Assembly (NCBI GenBank): GCA_019670725.1
Contig: AP024629.1
Span: 1,612,001-1,676,000 of the forward strand
DNA: 64,000 nt
Reading direction: 5' to 3'
Source: Alphaproteobacteria bacterium SO-S41
Lineage (GTDB): Bacteria > Pseudomonadota > Alphaproteobacteria > Micropepsales > Micropepsaceae
The notes under the pieces are model-generated. The model was not told the origin of the DNA and made no database searches. It saw nothing but the letters and a program-made list of their open reading frames with translations. A program made the position numbers and the translations under genes. Below are positions 1 to 10,008 of the stretch, piece after piece (within the stretch, counting starts at the first letter, position 1; every line of letters begins with the position of its first letter).

Positions 1-2330
1 TTACCGGCGAGACGCTGAAGGAGCTGCGGGTCAACAACGTGCAGGACCTTTCGACAGTCGCGCCGAGCTTCAGCGTGTCGCGGTCGTATCAAGGCGTGCC
101 GATCTTCACGCTGCGCGGCATCGGCTTCAACACGATCAATCTCGCGGCGACCTCGACGGTCGGCACCTATTACGACGAGGTCGCGTATGCGTTCCCGTTC
201 ATGCTGACCGGCCCGATCTTCGACCTGCAGCGCGTCGAGGTGCTGAAGGGGCCGCAGGGCACGCTCTATGGCCGCAACACGACGGGCGGCCTGATCGACT
301 TCATCACCAACAAGCCGAGCGACGAGGCGGCTGGCTCGCTGACCGCGGAGGTCGGCAATTTCGGAACGTATAACGCAGAGGGCTATGTCACCGGCGCGCT
401 GGCCGACAACCTGCAGGGGCGGCTGTCGTTCCGCACCGAGGATTCGACGGAAGGCTGGCAGGAGAGCAGCACGCGGCCCGGCGACAAGCTGGGCGAGGTG
501 CATCGCTACGGCGCGCGGGGCGAACTCGCGTGGCAGGCGAGCGACAAGCTGACCTTCGACTTCTCGCTCTCGGGCTGGATCAACAAGTCGGACAGCCTCG
601 CGGGACAGGCAATCGGCTTCACGCCGGCGACCAATCCGGCGAATGGCGGGGCGACGAGCCTCTTCAACGCGCCGGGGATTCCGGCCTTCATCGCGGGGCA
701 TAATCCGGGGGCGGATGGTCTGGGTGATGCGAACTGGAACAATCGCACCGCGGACTGGGCGCCCTATGCGGTGCGGGCGACCGACATTGGGACGGGTCTT
801 GGCCTGCCCGGGCCGCTGCGCGAGGATAATCGCTTCTGGGCGGCGTCGCTGACCACGCGGTATGACATTTCCGACACGCTGCGCTTCGTCGCGCTGACCG
901 GCTATCAGGACCTGACACGCGACGCGTTGTTCGACTGGAGCGGCGCGCCGGCCAATATCCTGGCGCAGGATGCGCACGGCACCGTGCGGTCGTTCTCGCA
1001 GGAAATTCGGTTCGAGGGCGAGTCGGGCGCCGTGAACTGGCTGGTCGGCGCCTATTACGGCAACGACAAGGTGCTGGATTCCAACCGCACGCTGCTGGGC
1101 GACAACGCCAATTCGAATCTGCTGAGCACCATCACCTATCTATTGCAGATCGGCGCGGCACCGGCGCCGTTCAATATCGGCTTTCCCTTCAATCCCGGCG
1201 GCTACACGCCGGCGCAGTCGCTGGCGGCATTCCGCACCTATGAGGATATCGGCAATCTCGACGCCGATACGTGGAGCGTGTTCGGCAATGCCGACTGGCA
1301 GATCAGCGATCAGTTCAAGGTGACCGCGGGCCTGCGCTACACCGAGGACAGCCACGATTTCAACGGCTGCTCGCGCGACTTCAACGGCAACATGTTGCCG
1401 AACGTGAACACGTTCAACCAGCTCGCCTTCCTGCTGTCGCAGGGCAAGCCGCTGGACCTCATCTCGCAGGGCGAGTGCGTCACCTTCCACCCGGATACGG
1501 CCACGTTCGGCGAGGTGCGCCACACGCTGACCGAGGACAATGTCGCCTGGCGCGTGGTTGCGAACTGGACGCCGGAGGAGGGCATCCTCGTCTATGCCTC
1601 GATTTCGCAAGGCGCGAAGGTGGGTACGACGCCGATCAATGCGGCGAACGTCTCGACGCAGGAACTGCCGGCGAAGCAGGAAATCCTGCTGGCCTATGAA
1701 GCGGGCGTGAAGGCGAAGCTGGCCGGCGGCAAGGTGCAGCTCAATGCGTCGGTCTTCTACTACGACTACACCGACAAGCAGTTGAGCGTGTACTTCAAGG
1801 ACCCGATCTACACGGCGCTGGCGCGGCTGGACAATATTCCGGAATCGAACGCCTGGGGCATCGATGCGGACCTGACGTGGCGCATCACCGACGGGCTGAC
1901 AGCGATCGCTTCGGCGACGTACCTGAACACCGAGATCGTCGGTTACAACGGCATCAACGCGGCGGGGCAGAACCAGCTCTATGACGGCGTGTCGTTCCCG
2001 TTCAGCCCGAAATGGCAGAGCAGCCTGACGCTGACCTACAACACGCCGATCAACGAGACTCTGGGTTTCCAGATGGCGATCAACGGTCGGTATCAGTCGA
2101 AGTCGGCCTCGGATCTCGGCGACGATCCGCGGTTCGGGATCAAGGCCTATGGCCTGCTCAACGCCAGCGTCGGGGTCTACGCGCTGGACGACAAATGGCG
2201 CTTCTCGGTGTGGGGGCGGAACCTGACCGACGAGTATTACTGGTCGTCGGTGTCCAGCAACGCGAACCTGGTGGTGCGCTTCCCCGGCATGCCGCGGACC
2301 TATGGCGCGTCGCTGACGTTCAACTTCTGA
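1..2330 (+). CDS. TonB-dependent outer-membrane receptor, 5' end missing
   Basis: The open frame is already running at base 3 (in-frame residues TGETLKELRVNN precede the first possible start at 39), so the signal peptide, any TonB box and part of the plug lie outside the window. The visible plug holds the family signature DLQRVEVLKGPQGTLYGRN and is followed by a long beta-barrel domain ending in YGASLTFNF, a typical aromatic outer-membrane terminus. Family members import iron chelates, vitamins, sugars or other large ligands across the outer membrane using TonB energy. The ligand cannot be told from the sequence. The AraC-type regulator that follows in the same direction is a plausible local regulator. 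Confidence 0.93.
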   Translation, partial: TGETLKELRVNNVQDLSTVAPSFSVSRSYQGVPIFTLRGIGFNTINLAATSTVGTYYDEVAYAFPFMLTGPIFDLQRVEVLKGPQGTLYGRNTTGGLIDFITNKPSDEAAGSLTAEVGNFGTYNAEGYVTGALADNLQGRLSFRTEDSTEGWQESSTRPGDKLGEVHRYGARGELAWQASDKLTFDFSLSGWINKSDSLAGQAIGFTPATNPANGGATSLFNAPGIPAFIAGHNPGADGLGDANWNNRTADWAPYAVRATDIGTGLGLPGPLREDNRFWAASLTTRYDISDTLRFVALTGYQDLTRDALFDWSGAPANILAQDAHGTVRSFSQEIRFEGESGAVNWLVGAYYGNDKVLDSNRTLLGDNANSNLLSTITYLLQIGAAPAPFNIGFPFNPGGYTPAQSLAAFRTYEDIGNLDADTWSVFGNADWQISDQFKVTAGLRYTEDSHDFNGCSRDFNGNMLPNVNTFNQLAFLLSQGKPLDLISQGECVTFHPDTATFGEVRHTLTEDNVAWRVVANWTPEEGILVYASISQGAKVGTTPINAANVSTQELPAKQEILLAYEAGVKAKLAGGKVQLNASVFYYDYTDKQLSVYFKDPIYTALARLDNIPESNAWGIDADLTWRITDGLTAIASATYLNTEIVGYNGINAAGQNQLYDGVSFPFSPKWQSSLTLTYNTPINETLGFQMAINGRYQSKSASDLGDDPRFGIKAYGLLNASVGVYALDDKWRFSVWGRNLTDEYYWSSVSSNANLVVRFPGMPRTYGASLTFNF

Positions 2331-2439
2331 GTGCGGTCGGGCGCGCCGGCGAGTGGCGCGCCCGGCTTGCCGACGCTTGGAGCGAGTGCATAGTGCGGCC
2401 GCGCCGCGGCGAGGCGTCTGTCAGGTGAGCGTACGAACG

Positions 2440-3528
2440 ATGACCCAGCGCGGCGAGGGCACAGCCCGGCAGATCGCGGTCGACGATTTTCACGTGCCGC
2501 GCGCCTATCTCGGTCTGCTGATCGGCGCGGATGCGGCAGCTCGGATTCTGGCGCGCGGTGACGGCCAGCATGGCGCCGCGGCGGGCGACGTTCATCTGCA
2601 GTCCGTGCGCTTCCTTAATGCCTGCCTGGAACAGATGCAGACATTGGCGGACGAGAGTTATGGCGTCGCGCCGCGTCCGGTGCCGCTGGGAACATTCGGG
2701 CTGCTGACGGCCGCGGCGGCACAGGCGGACGATTTCGAGGGTGCGCTGACGCGCTTCGTGGATGCGGCGCGCATTCTCAGGCCCGATATCGTGATGCAGG
2801 CGTCGCGCAATCGCAACGGATTGAGCCTGTCGCTGCGCTATCGCGGGAAACGGACGGCGCGGTCAGAGCTGCTGGTCGAATGCTTCGCGATGACGGCGCA
2901 TTGCGCGTTCCGCTGGCTGACCGGGCAGCGGCTGCGGCTGGTGCAGATTCGGGTCGGGACGCCGCTGCCGGGGTTCGAGCGCAGCATGCTGCACAAGGTG
3001 ATGGGTTGTCCGGTGAGCCAGCAGGCCGCCGGCACGATGCTGCGTTATGCGCCGGAGACGGCGGCGGCGCCGTTGGCGGCGGTGAAGTACCAGAACTGGG
3101 CGGCGCAGGAGCTGGGGGAGTTCATGCGGCTGCTGGGCGAGGCGGCGGACGAGATGAACGCGGCGGCCTCGCGCGCGGTCGCCGACATCGTGCGGCGCGT
3201 GCGGCAGGCGATCGCCGGCGGGGCGCGCAGCGAGATCGCGACCTCGCAGACGCTGGGCATGAGCCCGGCGACGCTGCGGCGGCGCCTGGCTGAAGTGGGA
3301 CAGTCGTTCCGCGCGATCCTGGCGGACACGCAGCGCAATGCCGTCGAGAGCCTCTTTGTCACCGACAAGCCGCTGGAGGATATCGCGGCGGAGATCGGCT
3401 ATTCCGACGTCCGGAGCCTGAGGCGCGCGTGCCAGCGCTGGTTCGGGGTGACGCCGACCGCGTATCGTCACGGCCGCCGCCGGGCGCGGTCAGGGCATGG
3501 TGCCGCCGGGGCGACGCTGCGCGCGTGA
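2440..3528 (+). CDS. AraC-family transcriptional regulator with arabinose-binding-like N-terminal domain
   Basis: About 362 residues. The C-terminal third is a two-helix AraC DNA-binding domain (IATSQTLGMSPATLRRRLAE, then PLEDIAAEIGYSDVRSLRRA and FGVTPTAYR). The N-terminal 200 residues have the length and character of the OruR/ArgR-type ligand-binding half. I place the start at ATG 2440 because AGGTGAG lies about nine bases upstream; an in-frame GTG at 2425 and an upstream start at 2353 are possible but less well supported. The gene lies 110 bases after the TonB receptor, an arrangement that often means the regulator controls the receptor. The effector is unknown. Confidence 0.85.
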   Translation: MTQRGEGTARQIAVDDFHVPRAYLGLLIGADAAARILARGDGQHGAAAGDVHLQSVRFLNACLEQMQTLADESYGVAPRPVPLGTFGLLTAAAAQADDFEGALTRFVDAARILRPDIVMQASRNRNGLSLSLRYRGKRTARSELLVECFAMTAHCAFRWLTGQRLRLVQIRVGTPLPGFERSMLHKVMGCPVSQQAAGTMLRYAPETAAAPLAAVKYQNWAAQELGEFMRLLGEAADEMNAAASRAVADIVRRVRQAIAGGARSEIATSQTLGMSPATLRRRLAEVGQSFRAILADTQRNAVESLFVTDKPLEDIAAEIGYSDVRSLRRACQRWFGVTPTAYRHGRRRARSGHGAAGATLRA

Positions 3529-3567
3529 CGGCTTCTCTTTAAGCGCCGTTGCGGCGATCATGGCGGC

Positions 3568-4362
3568 GTGACCCAGATTTTCGGCATTCTCAACGTCACC
3601 GCGGATTCGTTTTCCGATGGCGGGCGCTATCTCGATCCCGCTGCGGCGATCGCGCAGGCGCGCGCGCTGGCGGACGGCGGCGCCGACGTGATCGATATTG
3701 GGGCGGCGTCATCCAATCCGGATGCGGCGGCGGTGGGCGCGGAGATGGAGATTGCGCGGCTGAGCGCCGTGGTGCCGGCGCTGCACGAAGCGGGGATTGC
3801 GCTATCGGTCGACAGTTTCGAGCGCGAGGTGCAGGTCTGGGCGCTGGCGCAGGGCGTTCGTTGGCTGAACGATATTCAGGGCTTTCCGGATGCGACGCTG
3901 CACCCGCAGCTCGCGGACAGCGATGCCGGGTTGATCGTCATGCACGCCGTGCAGGGGCGTGGGAAGGCGGCGCGGATCGATGTGCCGCCGGCAGAGATCA
4001 TGGGGCGGATGTTCGCGTTCTTCGATGCGCGGGTCGCGGCGCTTGAGCAGGCGGGTGTGGCGCGGGGGCGGATCGTGCTCGATCCCGGCATGGGGTTTTT
4101 CCTCGGGACCGATCCGGAGACGTCGCTGGAGGCGCTGCGGCGCACTGGCGCTTTGAAGGCGCGCTATGGCCTGCCGGTGCTGATCAGCGTGTCGCGCAAG
4201 TCCTTCATCCGCGCCATCGCGGGCCGCAGCGCACAGGAGGCCGGCGCGGCGACGCTAGCGGCGGAACTGTTCGCGGTGAGCGCGGGGGCGGCGATGATCC
4301 GCACGCATGATCCCCGCGCGCTCAGCGATGCGCTGAAGGTGACGGCGGCGTTGCGGACTTAG
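3568..4362 (+). CDS. folP: Dihydropteroate synthase
   Basis: 264 residues, the usual length. The enzyme joins p-aminobenzoate to 6-hydroxymethyl-7,8-dihydropterin diphosphate in folate synthesis and is the sulfonamide target. Visible family motifs are GILNVTADSFSDGGRY at the N terminus, ADVIDIGAASSNPDA, SVDSFEREV, and the phosphate/pterin-binding region LDPGMGF and LISVSRKSFIRAI. The start is GTG at 3568, directly before TQIFGILNVT. Its stop overlaps the stop of the convergent secreted-protein gene by a few bases. No folK or folB is adjacent. The sulfur-binding region shows GAAS where many homologs have GGES, a normal variation in this family as far as I can tell. Confidence 0.92.
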   Translation: MTQIFGILNVTADSFSDGGRYLDPAAAIAQARALADGGADVIDIGAASSNPDAAAVGAEMEIARLSAVVPALHEAGIALSVDSFEREVQVWALAQGVRWLNDIQGFPDATLHPQLADSDAGLIVMHAVQGRGKAARIDVPPAEIMGRMFAFFDARVAALEQAGVARGRIVLDPGMGFFLGTDPETSLEALRRTGALKARYGLPVLISVSRKSFIRAIAGRSAQEAGAATLAAELFAVSAGAAMIRTHDPRALSDALKVTAALRT

Positions 4363-4961
4363 TCCGCCTTCCACTCCTTGTCGCAGAGGCCGCCTTTGGC
4401 GTCGCTAAGAAGGAAGGAGTCCTGGTCGTCCTTGGGGTCGATCTGTTCGTAGCCCTCGTCGGGTTCGTCATCGGTCTTGGAGGGGTAGGCGACGGTGAAG
4501 CCGGTGGGGTTGTCGATGCGGAACTTCCCGTCCGCCTTCGCCGTCAGCGTGAAGCTGCCGCCATCGCCGTCAATGCCGCAATTGAGGACGTCGGCCTTGG
4601 GACCGGCCTTGCAATAGGCGCTGCCGAAGCCGGTGCGCTTCTCGTTCCTGAAGGTCACGACCATCATGGCGGAGAAAGCGGGGGTGTCGGCGTACTGGTC
4701 CCACATCGGAATTTCCTGGCCCTCGGAGGTCTGGGTGGGCTGGTAGGAGAAGGCGATGGCGGTCACTTTCTGTTTCGGATGCGCAACCATGTGGGCTTTG
4801 TCGTATTCGCGAACGTAGCAATGGGGCTTCGCAGCGTCGAAAAAGCCTATGACCGGCGCGGTTGTACGGGCCGCGGGTTCCGGCAGGGCATCCGCCAGCG
4901 CCGGGGCGCCGCCGAGGGCCAGGCAACCGAGGGTAAGTTTCGCGAAGCTGAGCTTCTTCAT
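4359..4961 (-). CDS. Secreted protein of unknown function
   Basis: 200 residues starting at [18 protein letters not shown], a clear Sec-type signal peptide with predicted cleavage near [11 protein letters not shown]. The mature part is rich in Asp, Lys and Gly, has four cysteines (CYVREY, YCKAG, NCGID, GLCDKEW) that could form two disulfides, and ends in an acidic segment. I recognise no domain. A longer in-frame start upstream exists, but it would run into the glmM coding region and would hide the signal peptide, so 4961 is preferred. It faces glmM divergently across 40 bases and converges on folP. Confidence 0.7.
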   Translation of the reverse strand: MKKLSFAKLTLGCLALGGAPALADALPEPAARTTAPVIGFFDAAKPHCYVREYDKAHMVAHPKQKVTAIAFSYQPTQTSEGQEIPMWDQYADTPAFSAMMVVTFRNEKRTGFGSAYCKAGPKADVLNCGIDGDGGSFTLTAKADGKFRIDNPTGFTVAYPSKTDDEPDEGYEQIDPKDDQDSFLLSDAKGGLCDKEWKAD

Positions 4962-5001
4962 GCTAGAACGACTCCAATTGGGCGCGACAGATGAGGGTAG
5001 C

Positions 5002-6345
5002 GTGACGCGCAGCTTCTTTGGAACAGACGGCATTCGTGGAACCGCCAATCGCGGCAATATGACCGTCGACGTAGCGGTAAAGGTCGGCCAGGCCGTCGGC
5101 CGGGTGTTCAAGCGGACCGACGGCGTGCACCGCGTGGTGATCGGCAAGGACACGCGCCTGTCGGGCTACATGATCGAGAACGCACTGACGGCGGGCTTCA
5201 CCTCGGTGGGGATGGACGTCTTCCTGTTCGGACCGCTCCCGACGCCGGCCGTGGCGATGCTGACGCGCAGCCTGCGCGCCGATCTTGGCGTGATGATCTC
5301 GGCCTCGCACAATCCCTACCACGACAACGGCATCAAGCTGTTCGGGCCGGACGGCTACAAGCTGTCGGACGCGGTGGAAAAGGAGATCGAGGCGGGGATC
5401 ACCGGCGATCTGACCGACGCATTGGCCGAGCCGACCAAGATCGGACGGGCGAAGCGTATCGACGACAGCCAGGCGCGCTATATCGAATTCGCCAAGCGCA
5501 CCTTCCCGCGCAACCTCCGGCTCGATGGCCTTCGCATCGTCGTCGATTGCGCGAACGGCGCGGCCTACAAGGTGGCGCCGAGCGTGTTCTGGGAACTGGG
5601 CGCCGAGGTCATCTCGATCGGTGTGTCGCCCGATGGCTTCAACATCAACGAGGATTGCGGGTCGACCGCGCCGGAAGCGCTGCAGGCGAAGGTGCGCGAG
5701 GCGCGGGCCGATCTTGGTGTGGCGCTGGACGGCGACGCGGACCGGGTGGTGATCGTCGACGAGAAGGGGCGCGTGGTCGATGGCGACCAGATCCTCGGCC
5801 TCATCGGCAAGCGCTGGGCGGAGCAGGGCCGGCTAAAGGGCGGCGGCCTGGTCGCGACCATCATGTCCAATCTGGGCCTCGAGCGGACGCTGGGTGCGGC
5901 GGGTGTGGAGATGGTACGCGCGGGCGTCGGCGACCGCTATGTTATGGAGCAGATGAAGGCGCGGGGCATGAACCTCGGCGGCGAACAGTCCGGCCATATC
6001 ATCCTCAGCGATTTCTCGACGACGGGCGACGGGCTGATCGCGGCGCTGCAGGTGTGCGCGGCGCTGGTCGAGACCGGTAAGCGGGCGAGCGAGGTATGCC
6101 ACGCCTTCGAGCCGCTGCCGCAGCTTCTGAAGAACGTGCGTTATCACAACGGCTCGCCGCTCGACATTCCGCATGTCAAATCCGAGATCGAGCGGATCGA
6201 GAAGGAACTGGGCGCCAAGGGCCGCGTCGTCATCCGCAAGTCGGGCACCGAGCCGGTGATCCGCGTGATGGCGGAAGGCGATGACGAGAAGCTGGTGAAG
6301 AGCGTGGTCGGGTCGATCGTCTCGGTGATCGAGAAGGCGGCCTGA
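5002..6345 (+). CDS. glmM: Phosphoglucosamine mutase
   Basis: 447 residues, normal for the family. It interconverts glucosamine-6-phosphate and glucosamine-1-phosphate on the path to UDP-GlcNAc for peptidoglycan and LPS. Seen: N-terminal [12 protein letters not shown], the phosphoserine loop [20 protein letters not shown] with the serine at residue 102 (the family position), the Mg-binding DGDADR, the sugar-binding GGEQSGH, and the C-terminal [15 protein letters not shown] phosphate site. The start is GTG 5002, with GAGG eight bases upstream; upstream in-frame ATGs would add a tail the family lacks. thiD follows after two bases. In many bacteria glmM follows ftsH-folP; here folP is near but separated by one reversed gene. 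Confidence 0.95.
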   Translation: MTRSFFGTDGIRGTANRGNMTVDVAVKVGQAVGRVFKRTDGVHRVVIGKDTRLSGYMIENALTAGFTSVGMDVFLFGPLPTPAVAMLTRSLRADLGVMISASHNPYHDNGIKLFGPDGYKLSDAVEKEIEAGITGDLTDALAEPTKIGRAKRIDDSQARYIEFAKRTFPRNLRLDGLRIVVDCANGAAYKVAPSVFWELGAEVISIGVSPDGFNINEDCGSTAPEALQAKVREARADLGVALDGDADRVVIVDEKGRVVDGDQILGLIGKRWAEQGRLKGGGLVATIMSNLGLERTLGAAGVEMVRAGVGDRYVMEQMKARGMNLGGEQSGHIILSDFSTTGDGLIAALQVCAALVETGKRASEVCHAFEPLPQLLKNVRYHNGSPLDIPHVKSEIERIEKELGAKGRVVIRKSGTEPVIRVMAEGDDEKLVKSVVGSIVSVIEKAA

Positions 6346-6347
6346 TC

Positions 6348-7151
6348 ATGCGCCGTTTGTTGATCGTCGCCGGATCGGATTCCGGCGGCGGCGCGGGTAT
6401 CCAGGCCGACATCAAAACGGCGACCGCCTATGGCGTCTATGCCGCGACCGCGATCACCGCGATCACCGTGCAGGATACGCTGGGCGTGCATGGCGTCCAT
6501 GCGGTGCCCGACGAGACGATCGCGGCGCAGCTGCGCGTGGTGCTGGACGATATCGGCGCGGATGCGGTGAAGACCGGGATGTTGGCGAGCGCAGCGGTGA
6601 TTGCGCTGGTGGCCGCTGGCTTGGAGAAACACGCGCCGGGCGTGCCGCTGGTGGTCGACCCTGTCATGGTCGCCAAAGGCGGGGCGCGATTGATTGACGA
6701 GGGCGCGGTCGCGGCGTTGAAGGATCTGCTGATTCCACGGGCGACGTTGCTGACGCCGAATGCACCGGAGGCGGCGGCGCTGCTGGGCGTCGCGGAATTG
6801 AATTCGGTGGACGACCTGCTGATCGCCGGGCGCGAGCTGAAGGCGATGGGCGCCAGTGCCGTGCTGATGAAGGGCGGGCATATCCAGGGCGAGACCGTCG
6901 CGGACGTGCTGATCAGCGATGACGGCGAGGACGTGTTCTCGCATGCGCGCATCCACACCCAGCATACGCACGGTACGGGCTGCACACTGGCCTCGGCGAT
7001 TGCGTCGGGCCTGGCGCTGGGCTGGACGCTGCGAGATGCGGTGGAGACGGCGCGCGCCTATGTCATAAAGGCGATCGAGACGGCGCCAGGCTTCGGCGAA
7101 GGCCATGGGCCGCTCAATCATATGCACGGGATCGGACGGTCATGGACCTGA
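6348..7151 (+). CDS. thiD: Hydroxymethylpyrimidine / phosphomethylpyrimidine kinase
   Basis: 267 residues. A ribokinase-fold kinase that phosphorylates HMP and then HMP-P in thiamine biosynthesis. Signatures: IVAGSDSGGGAGIQADIKT at the N terminus, VKTGML, VDPVMVAKGG, LTPNAPEAAALLG, LMKGGH and the ATP/anion-hole motif HGTGCTLASAIASG. It starts two bases after glmM and overlaps the next gene by ten bases, so translational coupling is likely. No other thi genes are in the window, so a salvage role is possible. Confidence 0.94.
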   Translation: MRRLLIVAGSDSGGGAGIQADIKTATAYGVYAATAITAITVQDTLGVHGVHAVPDETIAAQLRVVLDDIGADAVKTGMLASAAVIALVAAGLEKHAPGVPLVVDPVMVAKGGARLIDEGAVAALKDLLIPRATLLTPNAPEAAALLGVAELNSVDDLLIAGRELKAMGASAVLMKGGHIQGETVADVLISDDGEDVFSHARIHTQHTHGTGCTLASAIASGLALGWTLRDAVETARAYVIKAIETAPGFGEGHGPLNHMHGIGRSWT

Positions 7152-7966
7152 AGCAGTGGACGATCGACGCGTTCGCGACGCAGACCTTTGAAGGCAATCC
7201 CGCGGCCGTCGTGCCGTTGCTGGAGTGGCTGGATACCGGCCTGATGCAGGCGATCGCCGAGGAGAACAATCTGTCGGAGACGGCGTTCTTCGTGGAAAGC
7301 GCGCCAGGCCGTTATGGCCTGCGCTGGTTCACGCCGCAGATGGAGGTCGATCTCTGCGGCCATGCCACGCTCGCTTCGGCCTTCGTGCTGTTCAGCCATG
7401 TCGCGCCGGCGTTGAACGAGGTGACGTTCGATACGCGCTCGGGGCCGCTGACGGTGGTGCGCGGCGCGGGCGGGTTGCTGGTGATGGATTTCCCGGCGAT
7501 ATCAGCCAGCGTGCCCGTTGATGCGCCGGGGATCGGGCGGCGACTGGCGGAGACGATGGGCTGTCCGGTGCCGGCCGAAGTGTTCGCGGCGCCCGACCTC
7601 ATGGCGGTGTTCGAGAATGCCGACGCGGTGCGGGCGCTGTCGCCCAAGGGCGCGCTGGGACAGTTGCTGAGCGATCTCGGCATGCGCGGGTTGATCGCCA
7701 CGGCGCCGTCGGACGACGGCAAGTATGATTTCGTGTCGCGCTTCTTCGCGCCCAATCACGGCATTCCCGAAGATCCCGTGACGGGATCGGCGCATTGCAA
7801 GCTGGCGCCGTATTGGGCGAAGCGGCTCAGCAAGACGCGGCTGAACGCGCGGCAGATCAGCCCGCGTGGCGGCACGGTGATCTGCGAGCTGGTTGGGGAC
7901 CGCGTGAAACTGTCGGGCACCTGCGTCGCCTTCGCGCAGGGCGTCATCCATTTGCCGGGAGCGTGA
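7142..7966 (+). CDS. PhzF-family isomerase/epimerase
   Basis: 274 residues with the two-lobed PhzF/diaminopimelate-epimerase fold signatures: DAFATQTFEGNPAAVV near the N terminus, the catalytic glutamate in NNLSETAFF (Glu46), the second-lobe-type motif VDLCGHATLAS, and the C-terminal EDPVTGSAHC. Outside phenazine clusters such proteins are usually housekeeping isomerases of unknown substrate, so I do not assign phenazine synthesis. It overlaps the end of thiD and is followed two bases later by map. Confidence 0.88.
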   Translation: MDLKQWTIDAFATQTFEGNPAAVVPLLEWLDTGLMQAIAEENNLSETAFFVESAPGRYGLRWFTPQMEVDLCGHATLASAFVLFSHVAPALNEVTFDTRSGPLTVVRGAGGLLVMDFPAISASVPVDAPGIGRRLAETMGCPVPAEVFAAPDLMAVFENADAVRALSPKGALGQLLSDLGMRGLIATAPSDDGKYDFVSRFFAPNHGIPEDPVTGSAHCKLAPYWAKRLSKTRLNARQISPRGGTVICELVGDRVKLSGTCVAFAQGVIHLPGA

Positions 7967-7967
7967 C

Positions 7968-8717
7968 ATGACGATTTCGAGCGAAGAAGAACTGGCGAAG
8001 CTGCGCGAGATCAGCCGCATCGTCGCCAATACGCTGCGCGACATGCAGGCGGCTATGCGGCCCGGCATGACGACGGGCGAACTGGATGCGATCGGCGCGG
8101 CGATGCTGAAAGCCGCCGGCGCGGAGTCGGCGCCGCAGCTGACCTATGACTTCCCCGGCGCGACCTGCATCAGCGTCAACGAGGAGATCGCGCACGGCAT
8201 CCCCGGCGACCGGGTGATTGCCGAGGGCGACCTCGTGAATATCGACGTGTCCGCCGCGAAGGACGGGTTCTTTGGCGATACCGGCGCGAGCAGCGTGGTG
8301 GGACAGCCGAACGCGATGCAGGAGCGGCTGCTGCGCGACGGCAAGCGGGCGCTGTGGACGGGGATCGGGCAGGTGAAGACCGGCGCGAAGCTGAACGCCA
8401 TCGGCGAGGCGATTGAGAAGTTCGCGAAGAAGAACCGCTATACGCTGGTGCGCAATCTCGCGAGCCACGGGGTGGGGCGCGCGCTGCACGAGGAGCCCGA
8501 GCAGATCCCGACCTGGCACGAGCCGGGCGACCGCCGGGTGCTGCATGAGGGGCTGGTCTTCACGATCGAGCCGTTCCTGTCGATGGGCGCGAACTGGGCG
8601 GCGGAGATGGGCGACGGCTGGACGCTGGTCTCCGAGCCGCGTGCGCCGACGGTGCAGTTCGAGCACACGATGGTGGTGACCAAGCGCGGCGCGATGGTGC
8701 TGACACAGCCCGGCTAG
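7968..8717 (+). CDS. map: Methionine aminopeptidase, type I
   Basis: 249 residues. Removes the N-terminal Met from nascent proteins. All five metal ligands of the pita-bread fold are visible: Asp93 (NIDVSA), Asp104 (FFGDTG), the His in SHGVGRALHEEP, the Glu in FTIEPFL and the Glu in QFEHTMVV. There is no N-terminal zinc-finger extension, as expected of bacterial type I. It ends a four-gene run (glmM, thiD, PhzF-like, map) with gaps of two bases or overlaps, so one transcript is likely. Confidence 0.94.
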   Translation: MTISSEEELAKLREISRIVANTLRDMQAAMRPGMTTGELDAIGAAMLKAAGAESAPQLTYDFPGATCISVNEEIAHGIPGDRVIAEGDLVNIDVSAAKDGFFGDTGASSVVGQPNAMQERLLRDGKRALWTGIGQVKTGAKLNAIGEAIEKFAKKNRYTLVRNLASHGVGRALHEEPEQIPTWHEPGDRRVLHEGLVFTIEPFLSMGANWAAEMGDGWTLVSEPRAPTVQFEHTMVVTKRGAMVLTQPG

Positions 8718-8782
8718 AACGAAAGATTGTTGCGCAGTTCCTGCTTGTCGGGATTCCGGGACAGGCATATACGCGTCGGCGG

Positions 8783-8823
8783 GCCACACCTCCCCAACGG
8801 GGTGCTTTGATCTGGAAGGATCA
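8783..8823 (+). promoter_or_regulatory. Candidate serC leader RNA with hairpin over the ribosome-binding site
   Basis: Two hairpins lie directly before serC. The first has CCCC (8792-8795) pairing GGGG (8799-8802) around AAC, extendable by outer pairs. The second has TGATC (8808-8812) pairing GATCA (8819-8823) around the loop TGGAAG, so the Shine-Dalgarno AAGGA sits in its loop and 3' arm, five bases before ATG 8829. Position and gene match the alphaproteobacterial serC leader motif known from comparative genomics (Rfam serC). That identity is from memory and was not tested with a covariance model. Confidence 0.55.
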
Positions 8824-8828
8824 CAGAG

Positions 8829-9986
8829 ATGACCGCTACACCCGCTCCAGCTGTGCGTCCCGCACGGCCTTTTTTTTCGTCCGGACCCTGTGCCAAGCGG
8901 CCGGGTTGGACCCCTGAAAATCTCAAAGCTGCTGTCCTGGGACGCTCGCACCGCTCGAAGCCGGGCAAGGCGAAGCTGCAGGAAGCGATCAATCGCACGC
9001 GCGCCGTCCTGAGCGTGCCGGCGGATTATCGCATTGGCATCGTGCCCGCGTCGGATACCGGCGCCGTGGAAATGGCGCTGTGGTCGCTGCTGGGGCCTAA
9101 GCCCGTCACGATGATTGCGTGGGAGAGTTTCGGCAAGGACTGGATCACCGATGTGGTGAAGCAGTTGAAGCTGGACGCGAAACAACTGACCGCGCCGTAC
9201 GGCAAGCTGCCCGATCTCGCGAGCGTCGATTTCGCCACCGATGTCGTCTTCACCTGGAACGGCACGACCTCGGGCGTGCGGGTGCCGAATGCGGACTGGA
9301 TCGCGGGGACCCGCGAAGGGCTGACGATCTGCGATGCTACCTCGGCGGCGTTCGCGCAGCGGCTGGACTGGGCGAAGCTCGATGTCGTGACGTTCTCTTG
9401 GCAGAAGGCGCTGGGCGGCGAGGGCGCGCACGGGATGCTGATCCTGTCGCCCCGCGCGGTAGAGCGGCTGGAGAGCTATGTGCCGGCGTGGCCGCTCCCG
9501 AAGATTTTCCGCATGACGAGCAACGGGAAGATCTCGGAAGGCATCTTCAAGGGCGAGACGATCAACACGCCGTCGATGCTGTGCGTTGAGGATTATCTCG
9601 ATGCGCTGGGCTGGGCGGAGAGCATTGGCGGGCTGGATGCGCTGGTCGGGCGGGCGGATGCGAGCCTGCGCGTGATCGAGCGGCATGTGAACCAGTCGGA
9701 CGTGTTCGGCTTCCTGGCTGAGGACGCGGCGTCGCGGTCGAATACCAGCGTGTGCCTCGTCATCAAGGATAAAGACGTCGCGTCGAAATCGGCGGACGAT
9801 CAGGCAGCCTTCGCCAAAAAGGTGGCCGACGTGCTGGAGAAGGAAGGCGTGGCGCTGGACATCGGTGGCTACCGCGATGCGCCGGCGGGCCTGCGTATCT
9901 GGTGCGGCGCGACGGTCGATACGGCCGATATCGAGGCGCTGATGCCGTGGCTCGACTGGGCCGTGGCGAAGGCCAAGGCGTCCTAA
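8829..9986 (+). CDS. serC: Phosphoserine aminotransferase
   Basis: 385 residues. A PLP enzyme converting 3-phosphohydroxypyruvate plus glutamate to phosphoserine in serine synthesis; it can also act in vitamin B6 synthesis. The protein starts with the alphaproteobacterial-type [17 protein letters not shown], carries substrate-binding [10 protein letters not shown], and has the PLP lysine in [14 protein letters not shown] (Lys193). It is followed by serA after 80 bases, forming the usual alphaproteobacterial serC-serA pair. Its translation may be controlled by the upstream leader hairpins. Confidence 0.95.
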   Translation: MTATPAPAVRPARPFFSSGPCAKRPGWTPENLKAAVLGRSHRSKPGKAKLQEAINRTRAVLSVPADYRIGIVPASDTGAVEMALWSLLGPKPVTMIAWESFGKDWITDVVKQLKLDAKQLTAPYGKLPDLASVDFATDVVFTWNGTTSGVRVPNADWIAGTREGLTICDATSAAFAQRLDWAKLDVVTFSWQKALGGEGAHGMLILSPRAVERLESYVPAWPLPKIFRMTSNGKISEGIFKGETINTPSMLCVEDYLDALGWAESIGGLDALVGRADASLRVIERHVNQSDVFGFLAEDAASRSNTSVCLVIKDKDVASKSADDQAAFAKKVADVLEKEGVALDIGGYRDAPAGLRIWCGATVDTADIEALMPWLDWAVAKAKAS

Positions 9987-10008
9987 CCCTTTTTCACTTG
10001 CCCCCTCT

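Noticed and set aside
7142-7966. Phenazine biosynthesis gene
   Set aside because: PhzF-family fold only; no other phz gene is near and such lone homologs are common housekeeping enzymes.
7944-9686. 580-codon minus-strand frame opposite map and serC
   Set aside because: Arg/His-rich shadow frame that also covers the serC leader; the opposite genes are certain.
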